DNA of 64,000 nucleotides, taken from assembly GCA_949987565.1 (NCBI GenBank), contig OX465102.1, forward strand, positions 16,003,812 to 16,067,811, given 5' to 3'. Position 1 is the first letter of the stretch, and every line of letters begins with the position of its first letter. This document shows, piece after piece, positions 46,401-58,400 of the stretch. The position numbers and the translations under genes were made by a program. Origin of the DNA: Luidia sarsii. Taxonomy: Eukaryota > Echinodermata > Asteroidea > Paxillosida > Luidiidae. The notes beneath the pieces were generated by a model. That model worked only from the letters and a program-made list of their open reading frames with translations. It ran no database searches and was not told where the DNA came from.

Positions 46401-49400
46401 TTGCCTCCTCGGTATCACAGAGTGTAATAATGATCTTTGAAAAAGAAAAAAACATGAAAAGGGGTAGTACGAGTAACTTGAACCCGACAGGTCACCCTGT
46501 TTTTGAAAAAAGGGCGATTGGTCGGGTCCAAGTTACTCGAACTAGACAAGGGGTGAATTGGAACAATCGAGGGAGGGTTATGATTTCAATTCAATTCAAT
46601 TTATTTTCCACAAAGATTTGGATTATTTCCTTATAGGATAAGTGGAGGTCTGCAAAAAAAGCATGCTTGTTGACAGAGACCCCCCCCCCTGGCTTTGAAG
46701 AAGATTTTTTTAATCAGGGAGATGGAAATGGTCTTAATCAATCAACCTGGACAGTGTTCACTCAACAGTATACACAACCACTTCCTTGCTCTATGACTCA
46801 ACAAAAATCACACCTACACTGAATGGCTATAGACCTAACATTGTGCAGTCTTACTCTCAGAATGTCAATAAGTGTTGATTGTGCGACTTTTCCTCTTCAA
46901 ACCATGCATTCACAACTGATCACAAAAAATTGGACGTTCGTAAATCAGATGCTTACCATTGACGGTGATGCTAAAAGTGCACGTGTTTGTATTATCGGAT
47001 GCGTCTTTTGCCGTTAGCTCAACTACGGTGGTACCAATGTCATACAAATCGCCAGTGTGATTGGACTCGAGGGATGGAACATTGCCGTCGTTATCAATCA
47101 GAGTTTGAGGAACAAAGATCACATTTGCATAGTCCTTGAGGTCATCTGTGGCGCTTACGATGTTTTCAGGGCAGACCAGTACCGGTTTCTCGTCATCTGG
47201 TGGGGGATGGAAAAAAAGAAGAAGAAGAGTTGTCACGTCAGAGGTTAGTGATACGTATACACTGAAGCACTTCCAGGCAGGAGATTGTGCTGGTTTCACG
47301 TCAACTCGGTCCGTAACCAACTCGGTCCGTGACCAACTCGGTCTGTGACTAACTCGGTCCGTAACCAACTCAGTCCCTATGGGCAAATCAATATAACCCT
47401 AACCCTAACCCTTACCCTTACCCTAACCCCAACCCTGACGTTGTGATCCTTTTGCTGCATTTTCCCATAGGGACCGAGTTTGTCACGGCCCGAGTTGGTC
47501 ACGGACCGAGTTGGTCTCGGACAGAGTTGGTTACAGACCGAGTTGACTGGGACCGAGTTGGTTTCGGGCCGAGTTGGTTACGGACTGAGTTGACTGACAC
47601 CCATTGTGCTTTGTCTATGTCTCCTTCACTTTAGTGTGTGCAACACCCAAATGACAGGTCAGGAGACAAATGGGAGAATAACAGGCAAACTGTAGGCCTA
47701 CTACAGTTGCTCGGAAGCGATCATAATATATTACAGGTGTTGGCTGAAAGGTAGCAACATTTTGGCTGCGGACTGCTTGATCGGAGTATGCCATGCCCAA
47801 TCCAGAGACAGCATGCCTCTGATGTTCTCCAATCAAGCTAGACCAAAGCAATCCAAAACCAAGCATGGGTAAGAAATGAGATTGGACAAAGGGGTACTTG
47901 TAGCCGTCCGCAGCCAATATGTCAGTGTCTTAAACCACTGAACCACTGATGAGCAATTGCCATTGCCGATAACCTCTAGTGTAGTAGGGCTATAAATCAA
48001 AGAACGGTTCTGGTGGGAGATCAATGACAGTAAGGGAGGGAATCTCTTCCCGCAGATCAAAGTGGGGAACCAACCCACTTCTAACAAAGTCTCGATGTGG
48101 TCAGAAGCATGGCACGCCAGCACATCTTGCAAATAAATGCACTGTTATAGAGAAGCCCTTCTCTCATGCTCTTTGATATTTAGCCAGCAACCTATGACCT
48201 GGACGATCACAGTGAACGTGATCGTGTTGTTACTTGGCAAGGCTATTGGAATTGACAAGGCTGTACAGAGTTTCAGATGGGATTGGCAAGGCTATGGGAT
48301 TAAGGCGGAATTGGCAAGGCTATGGGATTCAGGTGGAATTGGCAAGGCTATGGGATTCAGATGGGATTGGAAAGGCTATGAGATTCAGATGGGATTGGCA
48401 AGGTTGTGTACAGTGATTCAGATGGGATTGACAAGGCTATGTACAAAGCTCACGACGTATTCAGTTTTGCAAGCTTAAGGCTGATGGCCGGTATAGGGAG
48501 ACATAATTAGCAGATCAAGCTGACCTATGATTTTCAGAGTGAAATTGCAGTGGGCAGAATTGCTGCTCTCATCAGTGGCGGTCAACGTGATGATATAACT
48601 GCCAATATCCGGTGTAAGGGGCCCATCTGGGTCTACGGTAATTGTAACATCGCCATTGGAGTTATCAGTCGCTGTGGCATCAGGCAAGGTGACTATGGCA
48701 TACAGTTCTCCATCTTCAGTTGCCTGTTCGACATCAGTGGGGCAGGTGATGATCGGGTTTTCTTCATCTACAGATGATAAGAATTGGAGGAATGGTTGGT
48801 GAGTAAAGATGGTAGCTGTGTTAGTCTAACTTATGATTAATAACAATGAAAGGGTAACCGACCAGTTGCAAAGAGTGCGTAAACTACTTCATCAGATGCA
48901 ATGATGGGTCGTCATTGCAACCCCTAGCCCATTGCAGGACGGTGGCCACCCTGAGTCTGCTCCACAAATACAACCATGGAAGGTGTTCCTCTGGTCTGGC
49001 TGACCTGGACCCCCCCCCCCCCAGTTAGGACATTTAACCAGTTTGTTTGCCTCCTCGGTATCACAGATTGTATACTCTGTCTCTCCCAAGGTGTAGAGCA
49101 AAGAGGTACTGTATACATTGAACAGCTTCTTCCCATGGTCTGCAAATGAGAAATATATAATGGATATATTACTTGTTACATACAGGGTGTCATACTCATA
49201 TTAATGTTTTGAAGAAAGAGTGTCCAAAATATATCTTTAATTCAAAAAGGAGATCAAGATGTGTATTATAGGCTTGAATGAAATCTGTGTATAGATGTGA
49301 TCAATTTAAAACCTATTCAGACAAGTGGAAGTGAAACAGTTTAACAAGTTGAAAAAGAAATGGCAAAGAAAACTTTGACTGGACCGGGACTTCAACTACA

Positions 49401-52400
49401 GAGACCTCTGCTTTTGTGTACCAGTGATCATATCATATGAGCTAACCAGCCCTGGCAGCCTTCCCAAGTAGTCAACAAGTAATCAACAAGTCTTTGCCGG
49501 GATGGGGGCGCCTGTCAGACGCATTTAACAATCAATGGCCGTATATCTCCAGGGACCACGTCCCCATTTCCATTCAGATGCAAACAACCAATTGCTGTAG
49601 GCCTCATCAACCTGGCTACAGCAGTTTGGGGATCACACAAAGAGGATGAAGCCTTTCCAATGCAAATCCAATAAACACAGGGAAAATTGACTAGCAAGAT
49701 AATAAAAAATTTTTTTTTTAAGTATACCGTAGTTGTATGTGTCCCTATCAACGCCCAAAAAATGCTGACATAAGCCTAGCCGAATGTTGGTTTCATTTTC
49801 TCATGGGTAATAATGAAAAATGCTCAGGAGTTCACATCAAAGAATGAAGAAACTCATTCTTCATCCCTCTCCTGAGGTGCTGGGAAATGGGAATGACTTC
49901 TCAGATCACTGCATCACAACCCATCGAAGTCAACTCATTCACGGTTCCAACTGGGCCAATTAAAGTAAATGAGTTTGCCCAACACTTTTCTTGTCCAATG
50001 TTTTATGCAGCATACCCGCAGGCTTGGGTAGGCCTAAATACTATGACTGTGACATGTTGTAAGTGAAGCAGCATTCAAGAAGTGTCGCCACAATCCATCC
50101 AAGTGTGTGCACATAATTACGCCATGCTCCCCGTTGAAGTTGCAAAGTCTGCCCGGCTCTCAATTTTGACCCTTACAAGTGTCACAACAAAAAATGACGC
50201 ACACCAGAGCTACATAAATGGAACACTTTGAATAAATAAATTGTCAAACAGCAGAGCAGCATAGGGCCCAAACCATTGGGACTCAACTGCAGAGCGTCAA
50301 ATGGAAAGTGGGTAAAAAAAAAAAAACCTGCGAGCAGGTCATGGGCGAAAAGCTACAATTCCACAATTTAGGCTTCGTTTACTGACCCCAACCCGCCGCA
50401 AAAACAAACTAAAACAATGGATTCACGCTTTGCACTGACATGGGCCTACTTCAACGACTATCAATATACAAATGTACAACAGAGCATGAAGTTGTACATG
50501 AAGGCCAAAGCATTGCATGATGCTAGTTTTAGAGTGGGTTGATGATGCCATACCTAGTGTCGAATAAACATAAATCTTTGAAACAGACAGCAAAGAACCA
50601 ACTCGATCATAGTTGGCTGGTTTAATCATATCAGGTCACTGAATAGCATTTTTAAAATGGAGATATCGTTCTGTCATTGCCTTTGCATAATTCTACCACA
50701 CCTTTGTAACCACTGCTTGATGATGCGTATGACCTGAAATGCAGAGACGATAAAACGTTAGAGGGCCTGATAGGCCTACTTACTGAAAAACAACCAGTGC
50801 CAGCTCCCACTTCAGTAGAAACATCAAGCCCACTATTAACTTATATCACAAATTCTGCTACAACACTAATACATCGCATAATGTTAAAGTTTCTGTAAAA
50901 GCTTGGAAGCAACTTTTGAAGGTGTCCTACATCAAAATGTGAAAAAGAGCTTGAATCCTCGGAATTGCGTAAATTAAAGTCGACTGACCTATGATTGTCA
51001 CAGTGAGATTGCAGTGGGCAGAATTGCTGCTCTCATCAGTGGCGGTGTACGTGATGATATAACTGCCAATATCCGGTGTAAGGGGCTCAGCTGGGTCTTT
51101 GGTAACTGTAACTTCGCCATTGGAGTTATCAGTTGTTGTGGCACTAGGCAAGGTGACTGTGGCATTCGGTCGTCCGTCGTCAGTGTTCTGAGAGAAATTA
51201 GCTGGGCACATTATGGTGGGATCTTCTCCGTCTGCAAATGGAAAAAAAATCACAACAAACATGAAGACAAATATACTAGGCACTTGATGGCTATATCCGT
51301 TTTTGACTTAAGAAAAAGAAGTTTTCTTCCATATATTTCAGACTCACCTATGACGGTGATGTTAAAAGTGCAGGTGTTTGTATTATCGGATGCGTCTTTT
51401 GCCGTTAGCTCAACTACGGTGGTACCAATGTCATACAAATCACCAGTGTGATTGGACTCGAGGGATGGAACATTGCCGTCGTTATCAGTCAGAGTTTGAG
51501 GATCAAAGGTCACATTTGCATAGTCCTTGAGGTCATCCGTGGCACTCATGATGTCTTCAGGGCAGACCAGTACCGGTTTCTCCTCATCTGGTGAGGGATG
51601 GAAAACAAGAGTTGCCATGTCAGAGGTCAAATCACTGTCATGAGGTCATGCTGCAGAGGTCAAATCGGTGATTTGCATATGTCAAGAGTGGCTCATTGTC
51701 CCTTGTGATGCTTTCAGGACAGACCAGGTCTGAGCGTTCCTTATCTGTAGAAAAAGGAACATCTTATTTGTAAGTTCTTTGGCAACTAAGCTTGCATCTC
51801 AAAATTCATAAGTGACATTTTGGGTCCAAATTCTTTGCAGATTCTTCAAACATCACCATGTCTACCGAGTTGGTAATAATTATTAGGCCAATATGAAACT
51901 ATATACTTCATGTTCCCCGGCGTTTCTGGTGATGATAACTCACCTTTAACCAAGACAATCACGGTGATAATAAGTACATTGTCATATGGGTCTGTGAGTG
52001 TGTAGTTGATCTCATGCCTTCCTATCAGTAGCATGCTGTTATTGGCTTGGGATGTGGTGACCTCAACGACACCCCCAGAATTGTCAGCAATGTCGGATAG
52101 ATGCGGGAGGCTGACAGTTGCATGGGGTTGTCCATCCTCGGTCAATTCTTCAAAGTCCGCTGGCTTGGTTGCACTTGGTAGCTCTTCATCTAGACCAGGA
52201 TAGGGAACCAACTGTTCAGTGTATTTCATAAATTGGGGATATATCTATAAATCTTTAAAGTAAAACTTGTTAGCTGCAAAACATCTTAAGAGCGAGGTGC
52301 TTAAAGCAGGATAAAACAATAGGCCTAACACTACTGCTGCAAAGCTAAAAGAGATGTACACTAAATTGTACCAAACTGTATCTGCATTACTGATGATGGA

Positions 52401-55400
52401 TATCTTGACGGACTTTAGCTCATCTTATTGATGGGATCACAGATACTTCAAATGCTCAGAATGTTTGTCAAACATTAGCACAGGAGCTTGTGTCCACCGA
52501 AGAAGCTTTCAGTTACATGTTATGAAGCTTTCATTGGCGTGAAGTGAGGCCAGATTAAAAAGTAGGTGTGTTATTGATAAGTAACTAATTTATCCTTCAT
52601 GAAACAGGTCTCATTTCGTAGAGTAAGTGTCTACATTATCTATGCAGCAACCACAAATTAATAGATAGATGAGGGAGTATCTACAGTCAAGACAGGCCTT
52701 GGGTTATTTCCTTAACAGAGATTCATTTTGTTTAGGGACTGTATAATAAACAATTTTGTGGCACATTGATTTATCATGAGACAATAAACCGACACGAATC
52801 AATAAATACTTTCCAATGATGAATATGGGGATTCTTCTGTCAATGGCTTTAGTCGACGTTTTATGCACTAACGTAAATGCCGTTCAGATCAAATGAGAAT
52901 CTCTGGAAGTCATTCAGGTTGTTCACTTTTGTCTCAGCCTTCAGACAAGTCACACCTTGGAAGTTTGTTTCAATCATTTGCCCAACACCTCCCCATCTAG
53001 ATCTCCCGCCATGCTGTCTTACTCTCACCTGTGCATTTTTAGTCGACGGAACAAAAACAGTCTAGTATGTATGCCTATAGCTGATATATTTTATCATTAG
53101 TACGAACACTACCAAATTAATCGTATCAAATTGATGGAGTTTGCATCATCATGTTACACATAATTGGAGGAAATAATTGATGCTTAATGTTAGTAACAGT
53201 TGAACAATCCTTTTCCCCCTTTGTCAGTTCAAGGGGAGTGGGAACTGATGACAAAATATTTTGAGAATTATGATGAGAGAATTAATGTTAAGGTGTACTC
53301 TATGATCTAGGTCTAGGTCTATATCTAGAAGTTAACCAAAAAAGGAGCTTACCAACTCCTGCTTTGAAAGGATGTCCCGAATTGATTCCCATTGGTGATT
53401 TGTTGAAGGGGCATACACATGCATGTGTCGTACGTATGTACCGGTATTACAGAAACACCTGAGGGAAGGTGCACTTTCAGGTAACTTAAAATGCAACTGC
53501 ATCATCAGGTTTTTTTAAATTTCCACGCCAGAATCGGTTGCCAATGATTCAGGTTCTAGCCCCAAAATGCAGCCATGCACCGGGGACACAGCAAGGTCAA
53601 GTCTAAAGAATTGGAAGTGCTTTTGAAATTTACACCCTTCCCCGGATATACTTCCATCTTGTGGAGTGATATCCAGGGAGAGGCGACAATGATATGTGTT
53701 TACAACTTGCTCCACGTAATGACCAAATCCGATTGAAAAGGGTGTATACCGTAAGTTAAGCCCTTTGATTCCTTTTGTAAAAAAAATTCGATTTTGATTG
53801 CCGTACAAAATGGAAATAAATAAAATGCTAAAAAAAGGAGTAAAAGGGCTAAAGCTACTGTAGCTGGTGTGTATAAAGGCCTTCTAATGCAAATTGTGGA
53901 AATCTAGCGCCTACAGCCTTGCTTTAGGCTCAATGCATATCATTTGCTTCAATATTAAGAAATAAGAAATACCTGTTGCCTATTGTTGGGGGGTTTGGCC
54001 CGGCCAGTGATGGAGCAATAATGTCAACGGGGATGGATTTGTTACCACTGGGGTTCTTCACTTTCATGCAAACCTCCCACTGATAAAACCACACAAGTAC
54101 CCCGCCAATTTCTAAGATCCCCCATTCACAGACGTCCATATGTGGACACTATACTATATGCCACCAGGAAAGAAGAAACACAGTCGGTAAAAATGACCAG
54201 GGCCAATAAGAAGGGTTTCCAAGGAAGAGTGGGCAGGTCATTTAGAGAAGAAAGGAAGGTTAATTGGGTTTGGGTGAGGAAGCAAAGGAGCTCCTGTTAA
54301 TGAAAATTGGTCAAGCAGCTCACAATGGCATTACTGAAAAAGTGCATAAAACAACAGTGCTAAAAAAAAGCTACTAATAATGGGCATGAATTAAATCATG
54401 ATGGGGATGCATATAGCAATCTAAATTGGATGTCTGCAGCAGATGAACAACGCTCAAATTTCTCTAAAGTTTGATTGTACATTTTCTCTAAGCTGAAACT
54501 GAAGCTACTGCATCAGATACTTACCCTTGATCGTGACCGTAACATTACAGTCCGCTTGGTTGGAGCTCCCATCAGTGACTGTGTACTTGACCATATGGGT
54601 GCCAATTGTGTAAGGACCGGACCCCGAGGGAAGAAAGTCTGTGGTCGGAGGTATGTTGGAGTTGTCGTCCACTGTGGCTGAAGGCAAGTTGACCGTGGCA
54701 AAGGGCTCTCCATCGTCGGTGTTCTGTTCAACGGGGCCAGGGCACATGATGGTGGGGTCCTGGTCATCTGAAATACAATGATACAGATTCACTGTGCATC
54801 AGCAGCAGCCACATGTACCCATCAAATTGATGGGGCAAAGGTGCAGAGTTTGCATCAATATGCTACGTATTCAATGCTTAATGTTTTTAACACTAGTTTG
54901 CACCATCGTTTCTCCCGAACCGAGACAGTTCAAAAGGGGGAGAACTGTCTTAGTTCCTTCTGTATGGGCAAACGAAGGTAAAAAAACAGTGGCTTTACAT
55001 GTTTGTTTTTTTTAGTGGTTTGTCCTGTTCGATTTGCACATTTGCAATTTTGTACTTGCATTTAGTCAATCTTAATTGGCATGTAGAGATTGTCCATGCT
55101 TTTGGTGCCTCAGGTTTTTGATCACCTGTGGGACTCTTGCAGCACTCGGTGCTCACCGTGACGGACGGGCTTTGTGCCTGCTGGGCTCATGGTGCCCAGA
55201 TGGTTAGGCTTTGGCTATTGCTACACGGTGATCACGGTGAGTCAGTTGCAAGTCCCACATTCCTGAATTCTTCAGCGACCAATTCTTGCAAGCCCCGATT
55301 GATAAACTGATTTTTGTTTTGTACGGAGATTCGAACAATAGCCATACCAGGAAACACTGAGTTCAAATAGAACAATAAACTATTCAGTGCTGCTGAACTA

Positions 55401-58400
55401 TTTACAATTAGAGAATCAATATGTATGCTGACATCAAATTCAAAGCATGAACATTTTGATCCCATGTGATCTGTAGAGGGGGTATTAAAGATCAAGTCCA
55501 TCATATCATGTCAGAGGTTTCATGAAATGGCAAATTCATCGATGCAGCAGACAGGATGTGTTCTGAAAACAGTGCTTTGAAAGTTTGTCAGAAAATGTTG
55601 AAACAATTTTTGGCCTGTCTTTTACTTGGTAGTGTGACAGTGTTCTTGCGATACTGTATGTGGTCCATGAGGAGTGTCACTGATTTTTATCTTGAAGTGT
55701 TTTTTATTATTATTATTATCATTATTATTATTTATTCGGCCAAGGAAAACAAACAAGAAGTACATTCAAGGTGAGAAAGGTCTTACAGTCTATATCATGG
55801 AAATTCAAGATGGGAGATAAATTGGTGAATAAATACCAAACAAGGAGAATATTATGCACATGTATCAGAGATGTGATAGGTCAGGATGAGAAGGGGAAGA
55901 GATGGGGCAAGGACTGGGGATGAAGGGGAAGAGATTAGGCATGAGGGTAAGAGGGAAGAAGGAGTAAACAAGCCGAGTAAGGACAATCCAATCTAAGATG
56001 GCCAGGAGGAACAAAAGTGAAAAACACTGACTCAAAAGCCTGTTCCACCAGTCCTAGGTTGGTGAACATGTTATGGTTGAAGATGATTGGCCACTTCATG
56101 AAACCTTCAATGATATGCAGTTGGTCAACTGATCGGTGCTGGCTTATATACCATTGACGGTGATAGTGAAATTGCAGGTGGCCACATTCCCAGATGCGTC
56201 CTGTGCGGTGAATGTCACAAGTGTGTCCCCGATCTCAAAGGCGGACCCAGAGAGCACATCTGCTGTGGCCTCCAGCAAGCCGGAATTGTCCACCACCCTG
56301 GCTTCAAAGGTCACCTCCGCCGTGGCCTTGTTCGAGTCCGTAGCTACGGTGCTGTTGGCAGGGCAGGACAAGTCCGGTGTCTCTGAATCTACAAAGATGG
56401 GCCAGGGGTGGGAGGGTGGGTGCGTGGGGTTTGGAGAAAGCAAAGAAAATGTGATGAGTGACTCCCCTTCCTGTACTGCAATCTTCTGATAGGGAACACA
56501 CTATGAACATCTAAACCGTGAAAAAGGGGAGAAAATGTCATTTCGCCTTGAAACTGAATAGTCACTGTGATTTCACTGTGAAAATAATCGCCTCACTGAC
56601 CTGATAAGGACATCTTCGGGTCACTAAAAAGACCATGAAACAAACCTTGAATATCTAGGGTGGCCAAGCTCCAGCCTTGGGGAATGGCTAAATCAATTAC
56701 CAGTATAGGGACCACCAGCCCCCATAGAGGTACTGTATGGTGTCCTTGTACCTGTCGCTCCCAGATACTTCTAAATTGCCTCTAGCCATTTACTGGCAGG
56801 AATGTGGCCTTGGAGACCACTGGTGAAAACACCATGAAAAATGACTTGGCTTACTGTGTGCCATGAAATAGGTGTGAAAACACGGTGAATTTTCTTTTCA
56901 CGGCTTAATGGCATTTTCAGCCAATTTTCATGGTTTAGATCTTCATAGGGAACAGCCCATCCAACCTCGCATTCCGGGTCCAATTTTTGAATAGAGCCGC
57001 GCCTTAGCGCTGACACTCACTTAAGATTGAAAAGCATGGCTCAAGACAAGCAGGGTGCCAGCCGAAGATCCGCTTGAACTCTACGCTAAAGTCTGAACAA
57101 CTGCATCCACACTCTGTGTCATTCTGAAACTACACTGTACTTTAACAGGAGTTTTTGATAAATTGCTGTCCGCATCTGAATGAAAATGGCATGTGATCTC
57201 TGATACCTACATGTCAGCTATAGGTTGAATGCTTCTGAAAGATGCCCCACCCTGGCAAAGGTAGTTGAGTATTTGGGGAACCCCCACCCCCCCCCCCCAT
57301 TTGACTCATTAGCCGCGTTTCCACTGGACTAAAATTTTACCGAGACGATGGTTAAATTTAATGGTCAAATTTGACCGTCGTTCCCACTTGGACTTTTGAG
57401 TCAGTCAAATTTAATCGAGACCATGGTTAAAGTAACCGAGCTGGCAATATACCTAACGGCTCATGAAGGTCAAGTGTCAGCTGGATACACAATGTACGTG
57501 TGTACATTTAGGCGTGCAACATGAAGCAGACGCTGTGCACAGTGCATGTACGTGTTACGTCATAGGCCTGATGTGTTTTTTTACCGAGTCGCATTTAACC
57601 GAGTGGTGCGTTTCCACTGGACCAATCGGCTCGGTTAAACTTACCTGGTCACTTTTACTGGGCAGAGGTTGCTCGGTAAAAGTAACCATTGGACTCGGTT
57701 AAAGTAACCGAGAGAAATTTGACTGGGCCATTTCCACTGAACTTATTTTGGTCAAAGTAACCATCATCTCGGTTACTTTAACCAAAATAAGTCCAGTGGA
57801 AACGCGGCTTTTGCAAACACCACTGCAGCAACATCTGGCCAATTATACTCACCAACAACAGCAACAGTAAGATTGCACAGTGCAGAGTTGCCGTAGGGAT
57901 CTGTGGCTGTGTAGGTGACTTTTGTCGGCCCTATAACAAACTGAGTATTGTTGTTGGGGTCCGTTGTTACAGTCACCAATCCTCCAGAGTTGTCTGACAA
58001 AGTGAGCACATCTGGCAGGCTGGCAATGGCAAAAGATTCCCCCTCATCTGCCCGCACGGTATAGATGTCACGACACGTTATATCAGGTTTTTCGTTATCT
58101 GAAGAAAAAAAAAAAAGAGGATCGAGTGATGTAATAATCCACCACGGCACTAGCTGACTACACACAGTCCAAGTCATGCTCTTATTCCATAGAGGTGCCT
58201 GATGAGCACCAAAACTTCCGTCAGCTGAGAAAAAGAAATATGTCTCTTAAAGTGAGGTTGGCAACACAAGATCCACTTGTTTGCCAAGCTTTCTTGCAAA
58301 GAATAGTCAAAGATAAATTTGGAAGCAAAGGCCATCATGTGAATGCACAGTTGCCTGTCCTGTTTTCCAGAGGAAGGCTTTCCATTATTGTCCATGCTTA

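Larger units (their letters stand above)
46397..51165. repeat. Tandem duplication block, copy 3
   Basis: Matches copy 2 base for base over long stretches; carries a 290-bp insertion at about 47921-48210 not found in copies 1 and 2; similarity ends inside the HYR 8 exon. Copy 1 is 34.69-37.3 kb plus 40.0-40.7 kb, separated by the expanded minisatellite and a MITE. Confidence 0.88.
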
